Below are positions 51,688 through 60,249 of a DNA stretch of 64,000 nucleotides, in pieces; the stretch's first letter is position 1, and the number at the start of each line of letters is the position of its first letter. The DNA is from CAZUTK01 sp964623265 (GTDB lineage Bacteria; Electryoneota; B3-LCP). The stretch is from contig CAZUTK010000001.1 in the NCBI GenBank assembly GCA_964623265.1, positions 1 through 64,000 of the forward strand. The letters run 5' to 3'. A program made the translations under genes and the position numbers. The notes beneath the pieces were generated by a model. It did not search any database, was not told where the DNA came from, and was given only the letters and a program-made list of their open reading frames with translations.

Positions 51688-53922
51688 TCACTTCAACACG
51701 CACACTTTGCCGGAATAGACTCCCAAAGCCGAACGCAGGATGTAAACGTATATCCCGGAAGACATCCCATCGGTGTTCACGGTCATTTTGCGCAAGTGAA
51801 CGTCAACGTCGCGCACGGGAAGCATTAATACGTGTTCGGCTCTGACGGTGTAAATGTCAATGGAGCCGGGCGGCATTAGATCTTCCGGCAACGTCAGCGT
51901 GAAGCTCCGATTCGCGGGATTCGGCGATGCCGTGATCCGGTATTCCGGCATCTGCCCCCTTTCATCGTGCGACAAACCGGCGTCCGGTTCAGCGTGCACG
52001 ATGAGGGAAAAGCCTGCGGGATTCCAACTGGAGTTGTTCTCGATGACCAGATCCGCCGACCAGATCTCTCCTTGCTGAGCGATTGGGGGCAGCCGCACAT
52101 CCAGAGTAAGCTGCAGCGTTTCGCCCGGCGGAACGACGCCTTCCTTGGGGCTGACGTCCAGCCAGGCATCCGCAGGAGTGATCTCCCAGAGGCGCAGCCA
52201 GTCCGCCGTTTCCATCCGATCCACGGTCAAGAGCGCTCCCAGCGTAGGGTCGTAAGCAGCGGTGAAATCGCAGCCGCCCGCCTGCGCCGGAGCAACCGGA
52301 GGATTAGCGGTATAATCCGCCCATTCGCAGGCGATGGGGTCGAAGCGGCACACGCGGGAATCTTCTTCATCCGCCCACGCCCAGATCCAAGGGCCGTCGT
52401 AGGAATCATCGTCATACGCCAACCCCGAAATCCCCGCGACCGGTGCGCCTGTGAACAGCTCGTGCAGCGTTCCGGCGCGGTTGAAGCGATGCAGAACACC
52501 CAGCGTATCCGCCGCCCAGAAGGTATCGCCGTCGGATGATATGGTGAGCGCCGTCAAGCCGGATGCCGGAGCCGCAAATTGATCCTGCACCGTCCCAAAC
52601 GAGTCAAAGGCGAAGATCAGGGAATCCTGAATCCCCCAGCAGAGGTTGTCTCTGAAGCACAAATCCGTTAACCCATCGCCCCAGGTTGCCGCGGGCTGCT
52701 GGAAATAGCCGTTGTATCCGGCGAAGCGGTCAATCCGATAGACGCGGCGCTGCCCGGTCTCTTCCGGACTCGCTGCGATGTAGAAGAGGATGCCGTCGAA
52801 CGCCGCCGCGCGGCAGCCATCGTCCTGCGTCGCTAAAGTGAGATTGATTTCCGCCAGCAGATCCCATACGAAGCCGGCTCTGCGGAGTCCGCCCTTGTCG
52901 CGATTGAACGCCGGTTCTACACGGAACTCTAACGGACCGTTCCCCAGGTTGGAAAGCGGAACGTTCACCAGCGTCCCGGCGCCCGGCGCCAATTCCAGTT
53001 CCCGGGAACTGGGATCTATCACAATTTCCGGGTGCGGGAGAGCGAAATCCAGATGAGCGGTGTCTCCTTCCGGGACGAAAACCGGCAGGGATACGGAATT
53101 GTACCCTGCCAGTGACGCTTCGACCTCGTATTCAAATGCGACGATCTGAAAAAGGCTGTAACGCCCCAGCGTGTCGGTCGTCGTCTGATACGTCGTGTTC
53201 AAGATCCGCAGAGTGACGCCTGAAAGCGGATCCTCGGTTTCCAGATCCGTCACTACGCCCTGCATCGAACCCCGCCCCTGCAGATCGAAGGTGATTGCTT
53301 CACCGTCCTGCCGCTGTCTGCCGATGGAGAGGCCGTAGGCATTCGGATCGTCAATGCCGCAATTTTCCACGGATTCAGCGGCGGAATCCACATCCAGATA
53401 CTGGAATTTGATGCGGCCGGATTCATATAGGATGATTTCAAACGTCTGAAAGACGCCGCGAGGCCATTCATTGTCCAGACGGTAGAATTCCACGACGCAG
53501 CGCAGCGGATCCGTCAGGGTTTGATAGAGAACCACCGATTCCCCCGCCGTGAGAAACAGGCTGCGATTCATCACGCGCAGGGGATAACCCCGGTTTTCGG
53601 TGGGCAGAGGACAATACGGGTTGCCGTGGCGTGAACCCAGATTGATGAAACCGTCGGTGGAAATATAGAACGTCGTGAAGATGGTATCGTACAGGAAAAA
53701 ATTGAACCCGATGGGGAGCGCTTCCGGCAGCCAGTAATTGTTGTGCGTCTGATTCTGCCAGACCACATTCCCGGATCCCAGCAGTTCCTCCCAGACGAAG
53801 GGTTCCCCGCCGGAATTCTCCGAACGAGCCACATATCCGAATTCGTCTGGGCCCCAGATTTGCGCCGCCGCCGATGCGATCAACCCCGTCCAGACTACTA
53901 TGATCCAGAAAGTCCGATTCAA
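51688..53922 (-). CDS. Secreted multi-domain protein with T9SS sorting tail
   Basis: 744 residues. Signal peptide about 1-21 (FWIIVVWTGLIASAAAQ). Residues about 24-205 are a nidogen-like beta-sandwich (WLPEALPIGFNFFLYD, FYISTDGFINLG, FQTFEIILYESGRIKFQYL). Then comes a carboxypeptidase-regulatory-like repeat (GVVTDLETEDPLSGVTLRI), a propeller segment of five or so blades (FDGILFYIA, FRDNLCWG, WIWAWADEEDSRV), and the T9SS type-A tail (ITASPNPANRSFTLTLPED, SGIYVYILRS). A shorter relative of the 11220-16259 protein without the C25 domain. A surface role is inferred. ATG 53922 is 9 bp after the glgC stop, so possibly read through from glgC. Confidence 0.82.
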   Translation of the reverse strand: MNRTFWIIVVWTGLIASAAAQIWGPDEFGYVARSENSGGEPFVWEELLGSGNVVWQNQTHNNYWLPEALPIGFNFFLYDTIFTTFYISTDGFINLGSRHGNPYCPLPTENRGYPLRVMNRSLFLTAGESVVLYQTLTDPLRCVVEFYRLDNEWPRGVFQTFEIILYESGRIKFQYLDVDSAAESVENCGIDDPNAYGLSIGRQRQDGEAITFDLQGRGSMQGVVTDLETEDPLSGVTLRILNTTYQTTTDTLGRYSLFQIVAFEYEVEASLAGYNSVSLPVFVPEGDTAHLDFALPHPEIVIDPSSRELELAPGAGTLVNVPLSNLGNGPLEFRVEPAFNRDKGGLRRAGFVWDLLAEINLTLATQDDGCRAAAFDGILFYIAASPEETGQRRVYRIDRFAGYNGYFQQPAATWGDGLTDLCFRDNLCWGIQDSLIFAFDSFGTVQDQFAAPASGLTALTISSDGDTFWAADTLGVLHRFNRAGTLHELFTGAPVAGISGLAYDDDSYDGPWIWAWADEEDSRVCRFDPIACEWADYTANPPVAPAQAGGCDFTAAYDPTLGALLTVDRMETADWLRLWEITPADAWLDVSPKEGVVPPGETLQLTLDVRLPPIAQQGEIWSADLVIENNSSWNPAGFSLIVHAEPDAGLSHDERGQMPEYRITASPNPANRSFTLTLPEDLMPPGSIDIYTVRAEHVLMLPVRDVDVHLRKMTVNTDGMSSGIYVYILRSALGVYSGKVCVLK

Positions 53923-53931
53923 GATTTCTCC

Positions 53932-55212
53932 TCAGATTACCGCTCCGTCCGGGATCACCGCATCCTTTTCAATCACCGTGATCCCATCCCGGACCATATA
54001 GCCGTGCCCAGCGTAATTCTCGCCCGGCTTCTTGGGATTGATGCGCACCCCTTTGCCGATGCGGGCATTTTTATCCACGATTGCGCCGAATATTTCAGCC
54101 CCCTCCCCGACGCCCATCGGGATGCGTTTCCGAATGAAATCATCGCCCGCTTCCGGGTCATCCTCGTAATAATCGGCGCCCATAATGTAGCTGTTCTCGA
54201 TCTTCGCATTCCGGTTGAGGATGGTGCGCACGCCGATCAACGCATGCTTCAAGATCGCCGCATTCACTACGCATCCCTCGCAGATGATGGACGCCTCCGC
54301 CTGCATGCCGAGGAGTTTGCTCCCGGGCAGAAAACGGGCGTGAGTGAAGATTCTGCGCGGCGCGCTGAAGAGATCGAATTGCGGCTTGGGCTGTAGAAGA
54401 TCCAGATTCGCTTGAAAGAAGGCTTCGATCGTGCCGACGTCGCGCCAGTAGCCTTTGAAAACGTGAGCCTGCGTGCGCATCGAGTGGATCGCTTCCGGGA
54501 TGATATGATGTCCGAAATCCGTCTTCTCGTAATCCTGAAGCAACTCCTTCAAAGCCGAATGTTTGAAGAGATAAACGCCCATACTCCCCAATAGACAGCC
54601 TTCCGCATTTTTCAGACCGAATCTGTCCCGCAGGGCACCGCTGATTTCGAAATCGCTCAGATCCGCGCCCAGAGGCGGCTTCTCGACGAAATTTTGGATG
54701 CGTCCTTCGGCATCTACGCGCATAACGCCCAGACCCGCCGCCTTTTCCGGTGTCACGCAATCCACCGCCAGCGTTACGTCCGCGCCGGTCTCCCGATGAG
54801 TTTGCAGCATCTCGCGGTAATCCATCTGGTAGATGTGATCTCCCGCCAGAATCAGGTAGTCCGACACGTGAAAACGCTGAAAATGCCGAAAGGTCTTGCG
54901 CACCGCGTCCGCCGTACCCTGGAACCAATCCATGCTGTCCATGGTCTGTTCCGCCGCCAGGATGTCCACGAACCCATCGTGGAAGGCGTCGAACTTGTAG
55001 GTCAGGTTGACGTGGCGGTTCAGCGACTCGGAATTGGACTGGGTCAGGAGGAAGATGCGCCCGATGCCGGAGTGGATGCAGTTGGAGACGGGGATGTCAA
55101 TCAGCCGGTACTTGCCGGCGATGGGCACCGCGGGTTTGCTGCGGTAACGGGTCAGAGGGTAGAGACGCTTGCCCTCTCCGCCGCCCAAGATGATGGCGAG
55201 ACAGTTTTTCAT
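53932..55212 (-). CDS. glgC: Glucose-1-phosphate adenylyltransferase (ADP-glucose pyrophosphorylase)
   Basis: 426 residues, normal length. Makes ADP-glucose for glycogen or trehalose synthesis. Nucleotidyltransferase motif AIILGGGEGKRLYPLT, YRSKPAVPIAGKYRLIDIPV, LAGDHIYQMDY (catalytic Asp), VEKPPLGADL, HVFKGYWRDVGTIEAF and a left-handed beta-helix C-terminus. Starts 42 bp after the deoC stop, in line with the mutase-EutN-deoC run and probably transcribed with it; mutase and GlgC would be linked through glucose-1-phosphate. ATG 55212 has no strong ribosome site. Confidence 0.95.
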   Translation of the reverse strand: MKNCLAIILGGGEGKRLYPLTRYRSKPAVPIAGKYRLIDIPVSNCIHSGIGRIFLLTQSNSESLNRHVNLTYKFDAFHDGFVDILAAEQTMDSMDWFQGTADAVRKTFRHFQRFHVSDYLILAGDHIYQMDYREMLQTHRETGADVTLAVDCVTPEKAAGLGVMRVDAEGRIQNFVEKPPLGADLSDFEISGALRDRFGLKNAEGCLLGSMGVYLFKHSALKELLQDYEKTDFGHHIIPEAIHSMRTQAHVFKGYWRDVGTIEAFFQANLDLLQPKPQFDLFSAPRRIFTHARFLPGSKLLGMQAEASIICEGCVVNAAILKHALIGVRTILNRNAKIENSYIMGADYYEDDPEAGDDFIRKRIPMGVGEGAEIFGAIVDKNARIGKGVRINPKKPGENYAGHGYMVRDGITVIEKDAVIPDGAVI

Positions 55213-55254
55213 GGTTGGTTTGGATGATGACTCTTTTCAAAAGCGGGATTCAGC

Positions 55255-56025
55255 CTACGACTCCACAATCTTCACTCCCGCCGAAGTACCAATGCGGTTG
55301 GCGCCCGCTTCCACCAATTGCAGAGCCGTGGCGAGGTCGCGGATGCCGCCGGAAGCTTTCACCCCCATCTCGGGTCCCACGACGCGGCGCAGCAGAGCCA
55401 CATCGCCGACGGTCGCGCCGGCTTTGTTGAAGCCGGTGGACGTCTTGACGAAGGCGGCGCCGGCGGTTTTCGCCGCCAGACAGGCGCGCACCTTCTCCTC
55501 ATCCGTCAGCAGGCAGGTTTCGATGATGACCTTGACCGGCTTGCCTCGAGCGGCTTGCACCACCCGGCGAATATCCTCTTTCACCAGATTCATTCTGCCC
55601 GACTTCAGCCAGCCGATGTTGATGACCATATCCAACTCCTCGGCGCCGTCGCGCACATCCTGATCGGCTTCCGCTGCCTTGATCCGGGTGTGGTTCGCGC
55701 CGAATGGGAAACCCACCACCGTCCCCACCTTGACTCGGCTGCCCCGGAGCCACCGCGAGCTATGCTTCACCCAGCAGGGATGGACGAAGACCGATGCGAA
55801 ACCGTACTGCACGGCCTCATCGCAGAGCTTGCGAATCTCCGCTTCCGTCGCTTCGGGTCTCAACAAAGTGTGATCAATTAAGGGGGCGATGCGGGCTTTA
55901 TGCTTTGTAATCTCCTCCGATGACAAATTCACACCGGCGGCAACGGCGGAAGTCTTTTGATCTCCGGCTGATGCGGCATCCCGGGGCATCACCTCCGATA
56001 ACAAACGGGAAATCAGATCTTCCAT
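55255..56025 (-). CDS. deoC: Deoxyribose-phosphate aldolase with N-terminal microcompartment-targeting-like extension
   Basis: 256 residues. Cleaves 2-deoxyribose-5-phosphate to glyceraldehyde-3-phosphate and acetaldehyde. Class I aldolase: Schiff-base Lys194 (AFVKTSTGF), Lys223 (VKASGGIRD), Asp132 (ELDMVINIG). The core begins near residue 42; before it lies an extra stretch. Residues 3-13 have hydrophobics at 4/5, 8/9, 12/13 (an amphipathic helix), followed by a Ala/Ser/Gly-rich linker to about 38. This is the form of encapsulation peptides on microcompartment cargo. It directly follows the EutN-family shell gene (3 bp). ATG 56025 after GTAGGAT. Confidence 0.93.
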   Translation of the reverse strand: MEDLISRLLSEVMPRDAASAGDQKTSAVAAGVNLSSEEITKHKARIAPLIDHTLLRPEATEAEIRKLCDEAVQYGFASVFVHPCWVKHSSRWLRGSRVKVGTVVGFPFGANHTRIKAAEADQDVRDGAEELDMVINIGWLKSGRMNLVKEDIRRVVQAARGKPVKVIIETCLLTDEEKVRACLAAKTAGAAFVKTSTGFNKAGATVGDVALLRRVVGPEMGVKASGGIRDLATALQLVEAGANRIGTSAGVKIVES

Positions 56026-56028
56026 ATC

Positions 56029-56301
56029 CTACTTTTGCACCTCCACTCCATCCACGACTGCGATGATGACCGCCTGGACGGGGATGTTCGGATTTTGATA
56101 TAGAATGCGCGCGCTGCCGCCTTCCTTGTTGACGAGCACCACATCCCCCACTCCGGCATCCACGCGGTCCAGCGCCAGGAACGTGGCACCGCGGGGAGAT
56201 TGATCCACATCCAGCGGCTGCACGATCAGTATCTTGCAGCTCTGGAAGTTTTCATTTTTAACGGTGGCATAGACATCCCCCACCACGCGGGCTAAGATCA
56301 T
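56029..56301 (-). CDS. Bacterial microcompartment vertex protein (EutN/CcmL family, BMC-P)
   Basis: 90 residues, typical of BMC-P pentamers. The family blocks are in order: ARVVGDVYATVKNENFQ, SCKILIVQPLD, FLALDRVDAGVGDVVLVNK, GGSARIL and IPVQAVIIAVVDGVEV. Such pentamers cap the vertices of a protein shell around an enzyme set. Its start overlaps the mutase stop (ATGA) and its stop is 3 bp before deoC, so the three are one operon. No BMC-H (hexamer) gene, aldehyde dehydrogenase or alcohol dehydrogenase lies in the window, so either the rest of the shell is elsewhere or this protein acts alone. Confidence 0.9.
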   Translation of the reverse strand: MILARVVGDVYATVKNENFQSCKILIVQPLDVDQSPRGATFLALDRVDAGVGDVVLVNKEGGSARILYQNPNIPVQAVIIAVVDGVEVQK

Positions 56302-57671
56302 TCTTGACTCCCACTGCTGGGAGCGATCCGTCGGATCGCCTGAACAGCTTCTTCCGCCAGAGTCTCAGCGGTCTGCCGGGTGACTCCCTCGGCGTAGATA
56401 CGCAGAATCGGTTCCGTATTGGAAGCGCGCACCTGGAACCAGCCTTCCGGTTTGATAATCTTCAGCCCGTCGGTGCGATCCTGCTTCTCCCGCCTAAATT
56501 GTTCGGCGAGCACCGTCAGCACATCATCGGGATTGGAATCGCCTACCGGCATCTTGCGCTTCGTGATGAAATACTGCGGCAGGGTATGCATCACGCGCGA
56601 AAGCGGCTGATCCATCTCGACCAGTGTTTGTAGCGTCATCAGAATTCCTACGGCGGAATCCCGGGCGAGGTGCACGGCGGGAAAGATGACTCCGCCGTTG
56701 CCTTCTCCGCCGATGACAGCTCCAACTTCCTGCATCTTGCGGATTACGTGGATTTCACCCACCTTGCTGCGATAGACAGGAACGTCCGCCGCTCCGGCGA
56801 TCTCCTCTAAGGCTCTTGTAGTAGAGACGTTGGCGACAACTGGGCCGCGCTGATGCTTCAAGACCAGTCTCGCGGCCAGCACCAGAGTGTTCTCTTCTCC
56901 GATCGGCTGTCCGATCTCGCTGACGATCGCCAGACGATCCGCGTCGGGATCCACGGCAAAACCGACGTCGCAGGATTCGCTCTGAACCTGACGGCACAGT
57001 TCGGTGATATTCTCCGGCAGAGGTTCAGGATTGTGCGGGAAGCAGCCGGTCAGCTCCTTGTTGATCTTGACGACACTGCAGCCCAATTCCGCTAAAAGCT
57101 GCGGGATCATCACGCCGCCCGCTCCGCAAACGGTATCCACCGCCACCTTGAAATTGCGTTTGCGGATGGCGGCGAGGTCGAAGAGCGGACAATTCAGCAC
57201 GGCGAGGATGTGCTGATCAATCGCGTCCGGATATTCCTTCACTTTACCGATCTTCCGCCAGGAGACGTAGTTTTCCTGCCACTGATCCCGGATTGATTTC
57301 AGCCGAGCCGCCTGTTCCTCGTCCAAAAACAAGCCGTCCGAGGAGAAGAACTTCAGAGCATTCCATTCGGCGGGGTTGTGGGATGCCGTGATCGCGATGC
57401 CGCCTGCGGCGTCGCTCTTCTCGACCGCGTACTGAATGGTGGGCGTCGGGGCGATGCCGACATCCTGGATATTGCACCCCACCGCCAAAAGCCCCGCCAG
57501 CGCGGCATGTCGCACCATTTCGCCGGAGGTGCGAGTATCTCTGCCCAGGATGATGTTCCCCCCTTTGCAATACGTGCCGAACGCCGCTGCAAAGGCAGTT
57601 ACGACTTCAGGGGTCAATCCGTCTCCCACCACCCCTCGTACTCCCGATACGGAAATCATTAAGCGATTCAC
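56298..57671 (-). CDS. Phosphohexomutase (phosphoglucosamine/phosphomannomutase family)
   Basis: 457 residues. Alpha-D-phosphohexomutase fold in four domains: N-terminal SVSGVRGVVGDGLTP, active-site phosphoserine TASHNPAEWNALKFF, metal loop DPDADRLAIV, sugar loop GGEGNGGVIFP and C-terminal phosphate loop VRASNTEPILRIYAEG. The opening ISVSGVRG resembles the GlmM of the FCB group, so glucosamine-phosphate is likely, but glucose- or mannose-phosphate (with GlgC downstream) is equally allowed. GTG 57671 is supported by GAGG six bases upstream; ATG 57659 is the alternative. First gene of the run mutase-EutN-deoC-glgC, with a promoter at 57737-57765. Confidence 0.88.
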   Translation of the reverse strand: MNRLMISVSGVRGVVGDGLTPEVVTAFAAAFGTYCKGGNIILGRDTRTSGEMVRHAALAGLLAVGCNIQDVGIAPTPTIQYAVEKSDAAGGIAITASHNPAEWNALKFFSSDGLFLDEEQAARLKSIRDQWQENYVSWRKIGKVKEYPDAIDQHILAVLNCPLFDLAAIRKRNFKVAVDTVCGAGGVMIPQLLAELGCSVVKINKELTGCFPHNPEPLPENITELCRQVQSESCDVGFAVDPDADRLAIVSEIGQPIGEENTLVLAARLVLKHQRGPVVANVSTTRALEEIAGAADVPVYRSKVGEIHVIRKMQEVGAVIGGEGNGGVIFPAVHLARDSAVGILMTLQTLVEMDQPLSRVMHTLPQYFITKRKMPVGDSNPDDVLTVLAEQFRREKQDRTDGLKIIKPEGWFQVRASNTEPILRIYAEGVTRQTAETLAEEAVQAIRRIAPSSGSQE

Positions 57672-57730
57672 GTGGAGCCTCACTTCAGATGGATTGCCGC
57701 TCACACCGACCATAGTAGGTGCAGTATCAA

Positions 57731-57746
57731 TGGGAAAATTTACCCA
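57731..57746. promoter_or_regulatory. Palindrome overlapping the -10 element (possible operator)
   Basis: Read on the minus strand: TGGGTAAATTTTCCCA, a 16-bp palindrome with one mismatched pair (TGGG-x-AAA / TTT-x-CCCA). It covers the -10 of the predicted promoter of the mutase-EutN-deoC operon, which is where a repressor would block RNA polymerase. Not matched to a known factor. Confidence 0.4.
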
Positions 57747-57765
57747 ATTCGAGGAAGGAAATCAA
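57737..57765 (-). promoter_or_regulatory. Predicted promoter of the mutase-EutN-deoC operon
   Basis: TTGATT (57765-57760) and TAAATT (57742-57737) separated by 17 bp on the minus strand. The expected start near 57730 gives a leader of about 59 nt to GTG 57671. Consensus evidence only. Confidence 0.5.
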
Positions 57766-57800
57766 GAGGTTTCTACAGAAAGGGATCACAGATTGAAGGA

Positions 57801-58079
57801 TTACGTGCCATGGTTCAAGAACATTCCCAGGATGCGCCCCAACTCGAAGCGGCAGAAGCGGCAGACGACGCCCTCCCAGAGCTGATAGACGTCCGCTTCG
57901 TTCTCTTCCGGTGAGAGCGCCGCTAATTCCGCCAGCAAACGCGCGCGGGTTTTTTCCAGATCCTGCTCTTCTTCGCCGGACGGGCACAGAGAATCTTCCC
58001 CCAAAGCGAAGACTTCGCTGCGCCAGCGGTAAGCACCTCGATTCCCAGGTAACTCTACGCCGCATCTCTGGCATTTCAT
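57801..58079 (-). CDS. Small zinc-ribbon-like protein
   Basis: 92 residues. Two Cys pairs, CQRC at residues 3-6 and CRFC near 75-78, fit a zinc site; a further Cys lies in DSLCPSGEEEQ. The middle part (KTRARLLAELAALSPEENE) is helical and charged. Not recognised as a named family. Its ATG (58079) overlaps the stop of the PflX-like radical SAM gene (ATGA), so it is its translational partner. A regulatory or adaptor role is guessed from that pairing only. Confidence 0.65.
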   Translation of the reverse strand: MKCQRCGVELPGNRGAYRWRSEVFALGEDSLCPSGEEEQDLEKTRARLLAELAALSPEENEADVYQLWEGVVCRFCRFELGRILGMFLNHGT

Positions 58080-58936
58080 AGTGCGAATCCCCGATGAAGT
58101 CCGCAACTGCGCGCGATCTGCACCGCTTCCAAAAGCTCCTCCCGATTCAGCCTGCGATTCATGCCCGGCAGGCGATCCGCGCGGTAGCAGGGGCGATACT
58201 GATCCATGATATTCACGTAGGTGTCGGGTGAAATTTCATGGGCGATGAATTCCAGAACTCCCCGACTGTTCTGGAGATGACCAGGGAGCACGAGATGACG
58301 GATAAGCAACCCGCGCGTGGCAATCCCGCCGTTAATGACTAAATCACCGACCTGGCGGTGCATCTCCTTCAACGCCGCTCGGTTCACTTCCGGATAGTCC
58401 GCCGCTCCGCTGAACGCCTCCGCCAATCGTCCATCCGAGTATTTGGCGTCCGGCATATAAATTTCGATCCATCCCGCGCACATCGCCAGAATCTCAGGGC
58501 TCTCATAACCGCCGGAGTTGTACACGATCGGCACGGTTAATCCCCCATCTCGAGCCAGCCGGACGGCGACCAAAATGGAGGGGGTGAATGGCGTAGGCGT
58601 GACCAGGTTGACGTTGTGACAACCACGCCGCTCGAGCTCCAACATCATTTTTGCCAGTTCTTCCATGGAAACCGGTTCGCCCATCTTCGCCTGGCTGATT
58701 TCCCAATTCTGGCAGAACTGACAGGAGAGGTTGCATCCGGCGAAGAAAATAGTCCCCGATCCATGGTAACCAACCAACTCCGGCTCTTCCCCGTAATGAG
58801 GTCCAGCGGAAGAAACTAAAATCTGATCCGTCAAACCGCATTCCCCCACTTCACCCTTCAGGCGGTTCTTCCGGCACTGATGCCCGCAGAGGCGGCATTC
58901 TTTATAGGCTTCCAGCAGATCGTCAAGCTCGACCAT
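58076..58936 (-). CDS. PflX-like radical SAM protein (COG1313 type)
   Basis: 286 residues. Radical SAM [4Fe-4S] motif GCNLSCQFCQNW (CxxxCxxC). An N-terminal Cys cluster (ECRLCGHQCRKNRLKGEVGEC) precedes it, as in the PflX-type relatives of pyruvate-formate-lyase activases, and PGHLQNSRGVLEFIAH lies in the C-terminal part. The start ATG 58936 follows AAAGGCGAA and lies 29 bp after the ABC permease stop. Target protein unknown; no glycyl-radical enzyme is in the window. Same-strand with ABC exporter upstream, zinc-ribbon partner downstream. Confidence 0.82.
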   Translation of the reverse strand: MVELDDLLEAYKECRLCGHQCRKNRLKGEVGECGLTDQILVSSAGPHYGEEPELVGYHGSGTIFFAGCNLSCQFCQNWEISQAKMGEPVSMEELAKMMLELERRGCHNVNLVTPTPFTPSILVAVRLARDGGLTVPIVYNSGGYESPEILAMCAGWIEIYMPDAKYSDGRLAEAFSGAADYPEVNRAALKEMHRQVGDLVINGGIATRGLLIRHLVLPGHLQNSRGVLEFIAHEISPDTYVNIMDQYRPCYRADRLPGMNRRLNREELLEAVQIARSCGLHRGFAL

Positions 58937-58965
58937 TTCGCCTTTACGTCGTCCCGAAGTCTTTC

Positions 58966-60249
58966 TTAAAATCCTCTCTGGGTGAAGAGCTTCGCTCCCA
59001 AAATAAAACATAAGACCCCTATAGCCGCAAGAACGCCGCAAGGAAAAAGCATCTCCTGCAGCGTAAATCCCCGCCAGATGGCTCCTTCCAACGCCAGAAC
59101 CGTCCATTTCAATGGACTCAGGCTGCTCAGCGTCAGCATCCACGAAGGCATGAAAAAAAGAGGGATCATTCCGCCGCCGATCATCGCCATAACCAGCAGC
59201 ACCGCCCAACCGATGCCGCTGGCGGATGCTTCCGTTTTGCCCAGCACCGCAAGCAGCATCATGATGCCCACAAAGCAGAGGGCAGCGCAGACGACCGCGA
59301 GAAGCAGAAGGCTGTAGGAATGCGGCTTAACCTGAAAGACAATGTTCGCGAAGAGCAAAAGCAGAACGCTCACTGCTACCACGGACAGGAAACACGCCAG
59401 CCCCTTGCCTGCCAGAATCTGCTGTTTCTTCAGAGGAGCCATCAGCAGGCGCACCAAGGTTCCGCGGGTGCGTTCAGACACCAGCGAAATACCGAACGAC
59501 GCCGTGCAGCCGATGATCGCCCAGATGATCGCCTGAGGAAAGGTCACATCAAAAGGGTTATGAGGACCGGATCGCTGCACGGATATATCTGATATATGGA
59601 CCTGGAGGGGATTCCATCCGGCATATGCCGATGAGCGGTGGGAGTCCTGTTGTGCGGAATCCGCCCGTGCGTAGAACTCATCCATCTTCAGCAGCGAGCC
59701 GCGCAGAGGTTCCAAAAATCGCTGCTCGTCTTCCGGCGCCTCGCTGATGGACTTCACGGCGGACTGCAGATTCCCCCGCATCTTGTCCGGGTCTGCAAAG
59801 ACATCGCCGATCCCCCGCATGTAATACCCCGTCAGGACGCCTTGCAGCAGGCTCGCTTCCGCTTTGCGGGAGGGATCCAATCCGATCTCGATTTGCGCCG
59901 GGTCGCCCCAGAACATCCGTTCCCGCGCCGCCCCGAATCCGCTCTGCAAGACAATGTAGGCAACGCGCTTGCCTCGCTGCACCAGAGCGACGGCTTCTTC
60001 GCGCGTAGTCTTCAAAACGCTCAATTCTTGTGCGCTGTCCAGCAGCGCGCAGAAACCGCGGGATCCGTCGCTGCTGTCTTCGTCCACCAGAACGATGGGA
60101 ATCGCAGCGGTTTTTCCGCCTTCGCCGGAGAAGATCACGCCGAAAAATATCGCGAATAAAAGCGGAAAAAATAGCACGAAAAAGGCACCGGTTTTGTCCC
60201 GCAACAGCAATTTGATATCTTTGCCTGCCAAAGCCAGAATCTCTCTCAT
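58966..60249 (-). CDS. ABC-2 type transporter permease
   Basis: 427 residues. One TM at residues about 20-42 (GAFFVLFFPLLFAIFFGVIF), a long extracytoplasmic domain to about 225, then five or six TM (IIWAIIGCTASFGISLV, VVAVSVLLLLFANIVF, VLLVMAMIGGGMIPLFF) of the ABC2_membrane_3 type. Partner of the ATPase, whose stop overlaps its ATG (ATGA). Exports drugs, lipids or peptides in characterised relatives; the substrate here is unknown. Confidence 0.88.
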   Translation of the reverse strand: MREILALAGKDIKLLLRDKTGAFFVLFFPLLFAIFFGVIFSGEGGKTAAIPIVLVDEDSSDGSRGFCALLDSAQELSVLKTTREEAVALVQRGKRVAYIVLQSGFGAARERMFWGDPAQIEIGLDPSRKAEASLLQGVLTGYYMRGIGDVFADPDKMRGNLQSAVKSISEAPEDEQRFLEPLRGSLLKMDEFYARADSAQQDSHRSSAYAGWNPLQVHISDISVQRSGPHNPFDVTFPQAIIWAIIGCTASFGISLVSERTRGTLVRLLMAPLKKQQILAGKGLACFLSVVAVSVLLLLFANIVFQVKPHSYSLLLLAVVCAALCFVGIMMLLAVLGKTEASASGIGWAVLLVMAMIGGGMIPLFFMPSWMLTLSSLSPLKWTVLALEGAIWRGFTLQEMLFPCGVLAAIGVLCFILGAKLFTQRGF

